This document shows positions 6,708 through 14,189 of a DNA stretch of 20,625 nt, piece by piece (the first letter of the stretch is position 1; each line of letters begins with the position of its first letter). Where the stretch lies: assembly GCF_964259225.1 (NCBI RefSeq), contig NZ_CAXVKN010000042.1; one strand, written 5' to 3'. The notes beneath the pieces are model-generated. The model was not told the DNA's origin. It worked only from the letters and a program-made list of their open reading frames with translations, and searched no databases. This DNA comes from Catenibacterium mitsuoka_A (lineage in GTDB: Bacteria > Bacillota_I > Bacilli_A > Erysipelotrichales > Coprobacillaceae). The position numbers and the translations under genes were made by a program.

Positions 6708-8018
6708 ATGACATCACTTTTTGAAGAAACATTTAATGAACCTCTTCCTTCAAGACTGAGACCTGATAATTTAGATGAATTTGTTGGACAGACTCATCTA
6801 GTAGGAAAAGGAAAAATACTAAGAAGACTTATAGAAACAGATTCTATTTCTTCAATGATCTTCTGGGGACCACCAGGAGTTGGTAAAACAACACTCGCAA
6901 GAATTATTGCTTCTCATACACATTCTTCTTTTATTGATTTCTCAGCTGTGACTAGTGGTATTAAAGAAATAAGAGAAGTGATGAAACAGGCAGAAAATAA
7001 TCGCGTCTTTGGTGAAAAGACAATTCTATTTGTGGATGAAATACATCGTTTCAATAAATCCCAGCAGGATGCTTTTTTGCCTTTTGTAGAAAAAGGAAGC
7101 ATTATACTTATAGGTGCGACAACTGAAAACCCATCATTTGAAATCAATGGAGCTCTTTTATCACGTTGTAAGGTATTTGTCCTCAATGCACTTGAAGAAG
7201 AGGATATTGTTTCATTACTCAAACATGCCATTTCTAGTCCAAAGGGATTTGGAAATTTAAATATTGATATATCCGATGATTGTTTACACCTTATTGCATC
7301 TTTTAGTAATGGTGATGCAAGAAATGCGTTATCTACTTTAGAAATGGTTATTAATAATAGTGATGAGCAGGATGGCATCATTCATGTTACTAAGACCATT
7401 ATTGAACAATGTACACAAAAGAAATCTCTTTTATATGATAAAAAGGGTGAAGAACATTATAATCTCATTAGTGCCTTACATAAATCAATGCGTAATTCAG
7501 ATCCAGATGCCGCTATATATTGGCTTGCTAGAATGTTGGAGGCAGGAGAAGATCCTCTTTATGTCGCAAGAAGAGTGATTCGTTTTGCGAGTGAAGATAT
7601 TGGTTTAGCGGATCCTCGTGCCTTATCTATTGCGAATGATGCTTATACAAGCTGTCATTATATTGGTATGCCTGAATGTTCAGTGATATTAACACAGGCT
7701 GTTGTTTATATGTCCATGGCACCTAAATCCAATGCCTTATATATGGCTTACGAAACAGCTAAAAAAGATGCCTTAAAAGAATTATCTGAACCTGTGCCAC
7801 TAGTTATTCGTAATGCACCTACAAAACTTATGAAGGAACTACATTATGGGGAAGGCTATCAATATGCTCATGATACAAAAGAGAAGATTACGAATATGCA
7901 ATGTCTACCCGATTCATTAAAAGATAGGGAATACTATCTTCCAGGTACTCAAGGTGCAGAGAAACAATATAAGAATAGATTAGATGAAATTAAGAAGTGG
8001 AGAAAAGAAAATCAATGA
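6708..8018 (+). CDS. rarA: Replication-associated recombination protein A (RarA/MgsA), AAA+ ATPase
   Basis: This 436-residue protein is a full-length RarA, the clamp-loader-like AAA+ ATPase that acts at stalled replication forks and at DNA ends. Seen motifs: Walker A GPPGVGKT (54-61), Walker B ILFVDE (106-111), the family stretch HRFNKSQQDAFLPFVE, sensor 1 in IGATTENPSFE (about 136-145), and an arginine finger in LLSRC (Arg153). The C-terminal half carries the helical lid and tetramerisation domain (for example ARRVIRFASEDIGLADPRAL). AGGAGG just upstream supports the ATG at 6708. It follows comC by 27 bases and overlaps the Nudix gene by four bases, so it is probably cotranscribed with both. 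Confidence 0.96.
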   Translation: MTSLFEETFNEPLPSRLRPDNLDEFVGQTHLVGKGKILRRLIETDSISSMIFWGPPGVGKTTLARIIASHTHSSFIDFSAVTSGIKEIREVMKQAENNRVFGEKTILFVDEIHRFNKSQQDAFLPFVEKGSIILIGATTENPSFEINGALLSRCKVFVLNALEEEDIVSLLKHAISSPKGFGNLNIDISDDCLHLIASFSNGDARNALSTLEMVINNSDEQDGIIHVTKTIIEQCTQKKSLLYDKKGEEHYNLISALHKSMRNSDPDAAIYWLARMLEAGEDPLYVARRVIRFASEDIGLADPRALSIANDAYTSCHYIGMPECSVILTQAVVYMSMAPKSNALYMAYETAKKDALKELSEPVPLVIRNAPTKLMKELHYGEGYQYAHDTKEKITNMQCLPDSLKDREYYLPGTQGAEKQYKNRLDEIKKWRKENQ

Positions 8019-8521
8019 GTTATTGTGTGAAATGTGGTCATGAATTAATAGAAAAAGAAAATGGAATAGATGGTATGGTACCTTATTGTCCAAACTGTCA
8101 GGAATTCAGATTCCCAATGTTTAACAGTGCAGTCAGTGCGCTTGTACTCAATCCCAAAAAAGATAAAATCCTTCTCATCCAACAGTATGGACGTAAGGAT
8201 AATATCTTAATAGCTGGATATGTCACAAAAGGAGAAAATGCGAAGCAGGCTCTTTTTAGAGAAATCAAAGAAGAAACAGGTCTTACTATTTCTTCTTATG
8301 AATTCAACGACAATGAATACTATGCACGCACTAATACATATATTAACAACTATATCGTTGTCGTAGAAGATGAATCATTCCACTGCAATGAAGAAATAGA
8401 TTATGCAAAATGGTATGATCTAAAAGATGCAATGAATATCATTAAGCCTGATTCTCTAGCTCAGGAATTACTTAGAAGATATCTCTATAAGAGAGAACAC
8501 AATCTTGTTTTCACAAGATAA
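8015..8521 (+). CDS. Zinc-ribbon Nudix hydrolase (NudC-like)
   Basis: This 168-residue protein joins an N-terminal zinc ribbon (Cys4-x2-Cys7, Cys25-x2-Cys28) to a Nudix domain. The Nudix box is intact (residues 68-90): Gly68, x5, Glu74, x7, then REIKEETGL with the metal-binding Glu86 and Glu87. The zinc ribbon plus Nudix layout resembles NADH pyrophosphatase/RNA-decapping NudC, but the protein is shorter than typical NudC and the substrate is not provable; NAD(H), nucleoside diphosphate derivatives or capped RNA are possible. The ATG at 8015 overlaps the rarA stop as ATGA, so translation is probably coupled. A GTG 18 bases upstream is a weaker alternative start. Confidence 0.88.
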   Translation: MSYCVKCGHELIEKENGIDGMVPYCPNCQEFRFPMFNSAVSALVLNPKKDKILLIQQYGRKDNILIAGYVTKGENAKQALFREIKEETGLTISSYEFNDNEYYARTNTYINNYIVVVEDESFHCNEEIDYAKWYDLKDAMNIIKPDSLAQELLRRYLYKREHNLVFTR

Positions 8522-8546
8522 AAGACGACTATTTGAAGTAGTCGTC
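8520..8546 (-). terminator. Terminator of the DUF3298 gene
   Basis: An 8-bp perfect stem (GACGACTA 8524-8531 with TAGTCGTC 8539-8546) has a short T-run on minus (8520-8523). It contains the stop codon of the DUF3298 gene (8529-8531) and follows the Nudix stop on plus by 2 bases, so it may also stop the converging transcript, less efficiently. Confidence 0.6.
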
Positions 8547-9218
8547 GAGTAAGTCATTTTTAATTGTGAATGTAGGGTTTCCCATATAACCGGGAGCCAC
8601 TTCAAATTGATCAAAGCAGATAACAAGTTCACCTTGTTTATTAATATAGTAGCTTTGATTTTTCGAAATACCTTTAAAACGAGGATTATCATTCTTTTGA
8701 CACCAATATACTTTATTGGTGTCTTTTTTCATTTCTGCTTTCATTTGTTTAAGTATCTCTTTAGAAATCACATCTTTATAATCACTATTCTTGAAATAAG
8801 CAGAAAGAGGGATACTCTTTCCTGTGGATTTGTTGATTGTATAATAAACGTTCTTTGTGTAACTATCTGCATGTGCTTTATTTAGCTCTAATTTAAGAGT
8901 AAATAACTGGTCTGTATTATAGACAATCTCATGATTAATAGAATAATAACTTCCGCTTTTTTCTTCTTTTGAAATAAAATTCTTAATAGTAGATGCCATC
9001 TTACGATTCACTACATCAAGTGCTTTCTGTTTATTATTATCTGCAGTTGTAATCCATGGGACATGGGATTTCTTCATATCTACAGTAAATAGGTTAGATA
9101 GAGAAAGTCTATTTGGTGTATTGGTATCTTTATTAAGTTGATGATTGATCAGTATAAGTATAGCTACAAGGACAATAAAAGAAAGTCCTATCTTTTTCCA
9201 AAATGTTAGTTTATGCAT
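8529..9218 (-). CDS. Membrane-anchored DUF3298/RsiV-like extracytoplasmic protein
   Basis: This 229-residue protein has one N-terminal membrane segment (about residues 10-26, after a short basic tail), followed by an extracellular domain. The C-terminal part resembles the DUF3298 domain seen in RsiV and PdaC: YYINKQGELVICFDQFEVAP followed by GYMGNPTFTI. In RsiV this domain binds lysozyme, but the cytoplasmic part here is only about nine residues, too short for an anti-sigma domain, and no sigma factor gene is adjacent. A cell-envelope role is likely; a signalling role is not supported. AGGTGA (about 9222-9228) precedes the start. It has its own promoter inside the terminator of the upstream pfk gene. 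Confidence 0.75.
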   Translation of the reverse strand: MHKLTFWKKIGLSFIVLVAILILINHQLNKDTNTPNRLSLSNLFTVDMKKSHVPWITTADNNKQKALDVVNRKMASTIKNFISKEEKSGSYYSINHEIVYNTDQLFTLKLELNKAHADSYTKNVYYTINKSTGKSIPLSAYFKNSDYKDVISKEILKQMKAEMKKDTNKVYWCQKNDNPRFKGISKNQSYYINKQGELVICFDQFEVAPGYMGNPTFTIKNDLLDDYFK

Positions 9219-9235
9219 AGTATCACCTAACTCAC

Positions 9236-9264
9236 ATTATACACAAAAAAACTGTTCTTGCGAA
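9236..9264 (-). promoter_or_regulatory. Promoter of the DUF3298 gene, overlapping the pfk terminator
   Basis: On minus, TTCGCA (9259-9264; 4 of 6 consensus bases), a 17-bp spacer and a perfect TATAAT (9236-9241). The -35 element coincides with the loop and arm of the upstream terminator hairpin. Confidence 0.6.
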
Positions 9265-9270
9265 CAGTTT
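9245..9270 (-). terminator. Terminator of the ppk1-pfk operon
   Basis: A 9-bp perfect stem (9249-9257 with 9262-9270) closes a 4-base loop, read GCAA on minus, and is followed by a T-run from 9245-9250. It starts within the pfk stop codon (9269-9271). Confidence 0.88.
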
Positions 9271-10336
9271 ACTCACCAAATGAGATTCCTACAAGCTTTG
9301 CGCTTTGTACGATTTCTCCTTCAGTATCTACATATTTTAATTTACCTGCAGTAGCTTCTAATGGAATATGTGTGACATGATTTCCTTGTAATACAACATA
9401 TTCACCATAATGTTTCTTGATGATGAGTCTTGCACCTTCTACACCAAAACGTGTAGAGATTTCACGATCATAACTATCAGGATTACCACCACGCTGTGCA
9501 TGACCAATACATGATACACGAATCTCAGCATCAATTTCCTGACTTAATTCATCAGCTACTTCATAAGCTACAGAACGACCATTTCTTGCAAGTACTTTTG
9601 CTTTATAGTCTTTTCGCTTCATTAAGGCATCGGCTTCAGAAATAGCACCTTCAGCACAGGCAATAATCGCATAGTTCTTTTCATTCTTTAATGTTTCTTT
9701 AACCTTTTTCGCAACAACTGTAATATCATATGGAATCTCAGGTAAGAGGATGACATCAGCACCTGCTGCAATACCTGCAGATAAGCAGATATGTCCTACC
9801 TTATGACCCATAACTTCAATCACAAAGACACGGCTATGACTTGCGGCTGTTGTCTTGATTTCATCTAGGTAACGTGTTGCAATCGCAGTGGCAGAAGAAT
9901 AACCAAATGTATAATCAGTACCCCAGGCATCATTATCAATTGTCTTAGGTAATGCAATTACATTTAGTCCTTCCTGTGATAACATATTAGCACTTTTAAT
10001 AGAACCATTACCACCTAGTACAACTAAGCAGTCCAATTCAAGTTTCTTATAAGTATTCTTCATCGCTTTGACTTTATCAAAACCATTTTCAATAATACGC
10101 ATACGTTTGAAAGGACATCTTGAATTTCCAAGAATTGAACCACCTACGTTTAAAATATCATAAAAATCTTTAGGCTTCATTTTTTTGTATTTTTCATACA
10201 TTAATCCTTTATAACCATCAATAAAGCCAATGATTTCAACATCTTTCACATTTCTATAAAGAGTTAAAGCCAACCCACGCATAGTTGCATTAAGGGCTTG
10301 ACAGTCTCCTCCGCTTGTTAAAATACCAACGCGCAT
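9269..10336 (-). CDS. pfkA: 6-phosphofructokinase with variant GGNGS loop
   Basis: This 355-residue protein is a phosphofructokinase, making fructose 1,6-bisphosphate from fructose 6-phosphate. Seen motifs: GGDCQALNA (9-17), GGSILGNSR (65-73), PKTIDND (130-136) with catalytic Asp134, SHSRVFVIEVMG (166-177), and the sugar-phosphate site IGHAQRGG (277-284). The loop that is GGDG in typical ATP enzymes reads GGNGS (108-112), so the usual Mg-ATP aspartate is Asn110. The lysine in PKTIDND is typical of the mixed and pyrophosphate-using branches, while Gly111 is typical of ATP users. The phosphoryl donor is therefore uncertain: ATP is likely, PPi or polyphosphate possible. It follows ppk1 by 12 bases, with GGGAGG as ribosome binding site. 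Confidence 0.9.
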   Translation of the reverse strand: MRVGILTSGGDCQALNATMRGLALTLYRNVKDVEIIGFIDGYKGLMYEKYKKMKPKDFYDILNVGGSILGNSRCPFKRMRIIENGFDKVKAMKNTYKKLELDCLVVLGGNGSIKSANMLSQEGLNVIALPKTIDNDAWGTDYTFGYSSATAIATRYLDEIKTTAASHSRVFVIEVMGHKVGHICLSAGIAAGADVILLPEIPYDITVVAKKVKETLKNEKNYAIIACAEGAISEADALMKRKDYKAKVLARNGRSVAYEVADELSQEIDAEIRVSCIGHAQRGGNPDSYDREISTRFGVEGARLIIKKHYGEYVVLQGNHVTHIPLEATAGKLKYVDTEGEIVQSAKLVGISFGE

Positions 10337-10348
10337 ATTATACCTCCC

Positions 10349-12385
10349 TTATACTTTTTTCTTAAAGAAGTATTCCTGACTATTGATCTTCTCTTGTTTA
10401 TTCTTTACACGTTTATATGTACCATCATTTAATAAACGTGATGCTTTCACATTATCATGAAGCATAATATCAAACATATTAAGAATAGTCTTCTTAATAC
10501 GAGGATCATGAATTGGTGCACCCACTTCTACACGTCTTTCTAAGTTACGTGTCATTAAATCTGCAGAAGAAATATAAACTTCAGGATCCTTATCACCAAA
10601 GATATAAATACGAGAATGTTCCAAATAACGTCCAACAATAGATATAACTTGAATATTTTCTGTATAACCCTTAATACCAGGAATAATACAGCATATACCT
10701 CTAACGATTAATTGAATCTTAACACCAGCCTGACTTGCTTCTACAAGCTTTTCAATCATTTTCTTACTTGTCACTGCATTACATTTAAATCCTACATAAG
10801 CAGGTTTACCAGCCTTTGCAAGTTTAATTTGTTCATCAATCTTCTCAAAGATTTTTGAAATCATACAATGTGGTGCGACTAATAACATATTCGCATTATG
10901 ATCTGTTTCACCTAAACATAAATGAGTAAAGAGTTCATTGGCTTCTTCACCAAAAGCATGTTCTGAAGTCATTAAACAGAAATCTGTATAAAGTTTAGAA
11001 GTCTTTTCGTTATAGTTGCCAGTACCAATCTGAGTCAAATACTTGATACCTTCATCCGTACGATAAGTGACAAGACATAATTTAGAGTGTACCTTTAATT
11101 CACTTAAACCATAAATAACATGACATCCAGCACTCTCTAACTGTTTAGACCAGGCAATATTGTTTTCTTCATCAAAACGTGCACGAAGTTCTACTAGAAC
11201 TGTCACATCCTTACCATTTTCTGCAGCACGAATCAAACTCTTAACAACCTTAGAATTCTTAGCTACACGATAAAGAGTCATCTTAATACTGATTACTTGT
11301 GGATCACGACTTGTTTCATCTAAGAATCTTAAGAATGGTGCCATAGATTCAAATGGATAAGAAAGTAATATATCATGCTTTAATACCTGTTTAATCATTG
11401 GTACAGTATTTTCTACAAGAGGTGAATTACGTGCTTCAAGTCTCTTATAGAATAGTTCTGGATGTCTTGACTTCAAATAATCCTGTAAAGTGAATACAAA
11501 TGAGAACTCTAATGGACTCTCAACTTCAAAGACCTGACCACTAGAAAGATCTAAGAAATGTTTCAACATATCTACTTCAATCTCTTCTAGACCTGGAGAC
11601 ATCTCCATTCTTAAAGGTGCAAGTTTTCTTCTTTGTTTAATAAGAGTTTCCATCATTTCACGATAATCTTCATGTTCCTGTAAAGAATAATCATCCTCTT
11701 CAATATCAGCACTTCTTATAATACGAATTATAGAAGCATTCTTTACTGTTTGTCCATGAAAAATCATAGGAAGATTTTCTTTCACAATTTCTTCTGCCAA
11801 AATAAATTTACCAGGCTTGCTAGGTAAGGCAATTAATCTTTCATCAAAAGCAGCAGAGCATGAAACAATACCCATCTTTCTCTTACCCTTTTTACTTTCT
11901 AATTGTGTCACAATATAGAGTTCACCATTATTAAGGAAAGGGAATGGCTGTCTTTTAGAAACAACCTGTGGTGATACAAGTGGAAGCATTTCCTGGGTGA
12001 AATAATGTTCGAGAAATTTTTTATCTTCTTTATCTTTAATATCATCATAACCTACAATCTCTACACCATATTCTTTCATCTTTTCAAGATTTGATGCATA
12101 GATCTTATCTCTCTTCTTATATAAATATTTCACCTTTCTTTCACATGCTTTAATCTGTTCAGATGATGTCATATTTGTCTTATTTTCTTTTAAAGCAGGA
12201 TAAAACAAAGCCTGATCAAATAAGAATCCCATACGTACTCTAAAGAATTCATCTAGGTTCGTTTGGAAAATTGAAATAAAAGTCAGACGCTCACCTAACG
12301 GCACGTTTTCATCTTTGGCCTGCATAAGAACACGGTCATTAAACTTTAACCAAGATAATTCTCGGTTATCTTTATATATATTCAT
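10349..12385 (-). CDS. ppk1: Polyphosphate kinase 1
   Basis: This 678-residue protein is a full-length PPK1, which reversibly makes inorganic polyphosphate from ATP. It starts with NRELSWLKFNDRVL, the conserved N-terminal domain signature. The phospholipase-D-like catalytic domains follow: LKVHSKLCLV with the autophosphorylated histidine at 433, TQIGTGNYNEKTSKLYTD, and a second histidine at 590 in RYLEHSRIYIFG, ahead of SSADLMTRNLERRVEV. These positions agree closely with the E. coli enzyme. The ATG at 12385 is preferred because GGGAGG precedes it by a normal spacing; an ATG nine codons upstream is weaker. It leads a two-gene operon with pfk. Pho-box-like TTTACA repeats upstream suggest induction by phosphate limitation. 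Confidence 0.97.
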   Translation of the reverse strand: MNIYKDNRELSWLKFNDRVLMQAKDENVPLGERLTFISIFQTNLDEFFRVRMGFLFDQALFYPALKENKTNMTSSEQIKACERKVKYLYKKRDKIYASNLEKMKEYGVEIVGYDDIKDKEDKKFLEHYFTQEMLPLVSPQVVSKRQPFPFLNNGELYIVTQLESKKGKRKMGIVSCSAAFDERLIALPSKPGKFILAEEIVKENLPMIFHGQTVKNASIIRIIRSADIEEDDYSLQEHEDYREMMETLIKQRRKLAPLRMEMSPGLEEIEVDMLKHFLDLSSGQVFEVESPLEFSFVFTLQDYLKSRHPELFYKRLEARNSPLVENTVPMIKQVLKHDILLSYPFESMAPFLRFLDETSRDPQVISIKMTLYRVAKNSKVVKSLIRAAENGKDVTVLVELRARFDEENNIAWSKQLESAGCHVIYGLSELKVHSKLCLVTYRTDEGIKYLTQIGTGNYNEKTSKLYTDFCLMTSEHAFGEEANELFTHLCLGETDHNANMLLVAPHCMISKIFEKIDEQIKLAKAGKPAYVGFKCNAVTSKKMIEKLVEASQAGVKIQLIVRGICCIIPGIKGYTENIQVISIVGRYLEHSRIYIFGDKDPEVYISSADLMTRNLERRVEVGAPIHDPRIKKTILNMFDIMLHDNVKASRLLNDGTYKRVKNKQEKINSQEYFFKKKV

Positions 12386-12430
12386 AATTAATCCTCCCAT
12401 ATATATACTCATTATAGCGTTAATTCTAGC

Positions 12431-12436
12431 ATTATA
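12431..12436 (-). promoter_or_regulatory. -10 box of the ppk1 operon
   Basis: A perfect TATAAT on minus lacks a recognisable -35, as expected of an activator-dependent promoter. A second TATAAT lies closer to the gene (12411-12416), also without a good -35. Confidence 0.5.
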
Positions 12437-12460
12437 CTAATAATAGTGGGATTTAGTTTA

Positions 12461-12488
12461 AATAAAATTTCTGTAAAGATAGTGTAAA
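12461..12488 (-). promoter_or_regulatory. Pho-box-like direct repeats upstream of ppk1
   Basis: On minus, two perfect TTTACA repeats (12483-12488 and 12472-12477) and a partial TTTATT (12461-12466) follow each other every 11 bp. A weak fourth unit (TAAATC) lies at 12450-12455. The hexamer and its 11-bp period match the PhoP (PhoPR) box of Bacillus. The array ends 24 bp (13 bp with the fourth unit) upstream of the -10 box at 12431-12436. Confidence 0.55.
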
Positions 12489-12576
12489 ATTTGTTCATTT
12501 CATATATTTTGTAAGAATATAAAGCTATTTTTGGACATTTTTCTAAAAATGCCTAAATGAACTTTGGTCAGTTTTA

Positions 12577-12604
12577 TTGACTTTTATCAGTAACATTCTA
12601 AAAT
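12577..12604 (+). promoter_or_regulatory. Promoter of the radical SAM gene
   Basis: TTGACT (12577-12582), a 16-bp spacer and TAAAAT (12599-12604). An inverted repeat, CATTTTT-CT-AAAAATG (12536-12551), lies 25 bp upstream and may be a regulator site. The divergent region 12386-12635 holds no further gene that I can see. Confidence 0.55.
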
Positions 12605-12635
12605 GAGGATTAGTGAAAGAGAGAGGATGTTGATT

Positions 12636-14075
12636 ATGAATACATTAGATAAAGTATCACATGCAGCTGAAAGAAAAGCGATGGAGGTTGCGATTGACCA
12701 TATTGTGAAGGGGTTGGATAAAGACCGTACAGGAGAATATTTGAAGCTCATTGACTTGGCTGAAAAGTTCTATGGAAAAGGATTTAGTAAAGAAAGCTAT
12801 GACGCAGCGAGAGTTGCGGTACAGGATCCAAACAACAAATGGGTGAAATATATCAATAGTGTGATTGATGATGCTAATCCAGAATTTATCAAGAAGACAG
12901 CTTTGAATCTTGGCTATGAAGCATTCTTTAGAGGTACAAAAACAATCCGTGAAAACAGAAAGAAATACAACTGTAATATCCCTTGGTTGATTCTTTTTGA
13001 TCCAACAAGTGCCTGCAATATGCATTGTGAAGGATGCTGGAGTGGTACTTATGGACATAAAAGCAACTTAACTTTTGAAGATATGGATAAGATTGTCACA
13101 CAAGGTAAAGAATTAGGTGTCTATCTTTACTTATTAACTGGTGGTGAACCACTTGTAAAGAAGAAAGAAATCATTAAATTAGCTGAAAAGCATAATGATG
13201 TAGAATTCGCAATCTTCTCAAATTCTACTTTGATTGATGATGCATTCTGTAAAGAACTTGTAAGACTTGGTAATATTACATTCTTATTATCAATTGAAGG
13301 TACTCCAGAAACAAATGATGCAAGACGAGGTGCAGGTCACTTTGAAGCTGTTATGAAGGCCATGGATCTCTTAAAGAAATATGGTATTGTCTTTGGTACA
13401 TCTATCTGCTATACAAAATATAATGTAGAAGCAGTCACAAGTGATGAATTCTTTACGATGATTACTGATAAAGGGGCTCGTTTTGGTTTCTACTTCCATT
13501 ATATGCCAGTAGGAAATAACGCAGTTACTGACCTGCTTCCTACAATGGAACAAAGAAAGTATATGATTGACCGTATTAGATATATCCGTTCAGATAAATG
13601 CGATATTAACTTTTATCCAATGGATTTCCAAAATGATGGTGAATATGTTGGTGGATGTATTGCCGGTGGTAGAAACTACTTCCATATCAACTCTAATGGT
13701 GATGCAGAACCATGTGTATTTATTCATTATTCAAATACAAATATTCATGATAATTCAATTCTTGAAATGTTGCAGTCACCTTTATTCATGGCTTATCATG
13801 AAGGACAGCCATTTAATGAAAACCATTTAAGACCTTGTCCAATGTTGGAAAACCCATCATTATTAAGAGAAATGGTGAAACGTACAGGTGCACATGACAC
13901 AAATATGGAATCTCCTGAAACAGCAGACCACTTATGTGATAAGTGTGAAGATTATGCAAAAGAATGGGCTCCAATCGCCGAGGAATATTGGAAAGATTAT
14001 AAGCATCCTCATCCTAAGTATGAAAACTATGCACCTAAGAGAATGGAAGAACTAGGCTTACATAACGAAGAATAA
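12636..14075 (+). CDS. Radical SAM protein with extra C-terminal cysteines, function unassigned
   Basis: This 479-residue protein has a radical SAM core: ACNMHCEGCW gives the Cys127-x3-Cys131-x2-Cys134 cluster ligands, with TGGEP (168-172) as the SAM-binding segment. An N-terminal helical part (1-110) precedes the core. The C-terminal region has more cysteines: Cys341 in GGCIAGGRNYF, Cys360 in GDAEPCVFIH, Cys401 in RPCPML, and Cys434-x2-Cys437 in HLCDKCEDY. This arrangement resembles a SPASM-type auxiliary iron-sulfur region. The protein resembles a conserved family of unknown function in anaerobes; HpnH-like enzymes are a looser resemblance. AGAGGA (12622-12627) supports the start at 12636. 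A terminator separates it from the MATE and flavodoxin genes downstream; the flavodoxin is a plausible electron donor. Confidence 0.85.
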   Translation: MNTLDKVSHAAERKAMEVAIDHIVKGLDKDRTGEYLKLIDLAEKFYGKGFSKESYDAARVAVQDPNNKWVKYINSVIDDANPEFIKKTALNLGYEAFFRGTKTIRENRKKYNCNIPWLILFDPTSACNMHCEGCWSGTYGHKSNLTFEDMDKIVTQGKELGVYLYLLTGGEPLVKKKEIIKLAEKHNDVEFAIFSNSTLIDDAFCKELVRLGNITFLLSIEGTPETNDARRGAGHFEAVMKAMDLLKKYGIVFGTSICYTKYNVEAVTSDEFFTMITDKGARFGFYFHYMPVGNNAVTDLLPTMEQRKYMIDRIRYIRSDKCDINFYPMDFQNDGEYVGGCIAGGRNYFHINSNGDAEPCVFIHYSNTNIHDNSILEMLQSPLFMAYHEGQPFNENHLRPCPMLENPSLLREMVKRTGAHDTNMESPETADHLCDKCEDYAKEWAPIAEEYWKDYKHPHPKYENYAPKRMEELGLHNEE

Positions 14076-14080
14076 CTATG

Positions 14081-14103
14081 AGGCAGTTTGAATACTGCCT
14101 TTT
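14081..14103 (+). terminator. Terminator of the radical SAM gene
   Basis: A 7-bp stem (AGGCAGT 14081-14087 with ACTGCCT 14094-14100) is followed by a short T-run on plus, a few bases after the stop codon. Confidence 0.8.
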
Positions 14104-14142
14104 ACTATGCAAAAAAGTTATAACAGTTTCCGATATTGGTAT

Positions 14143-14171
14143 TTTACTTTCGATTTTTTCTTTTCTAGAAT
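14143..14171 (+). promoter_or_regulatory. Promoter of the MATE-flavodoxin operon, bracketed by an inverted repeat
   Basis: TTTACT (14143-14148), a 17-bp spacer and TAGAAT (14166-14171). A perfect 7-bp inverted repeat, TGGTATT (14137-14143) and AATACCA (14172-14178), brackets the promoter exactly and could be an operator pair. The right arm is followed at once by the ribosome binding site (14178-14184). Confidence 0.6.
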
Positions 14172-14189
14172 AATACCAGGAGGGAACTT

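Noticed and set aside
6914..7381. A 155-codon minus-strand reading frame opposite rarA
   Set aside because: It lies over conserved RarA coding sequence and has no start signal or family resemblance.
12657..13058. A 133-codon minus-strand frame opposite the radical SAM gene
   Set aside because: It is the antisense shadow of a conserved coding region, without its own translation signals.
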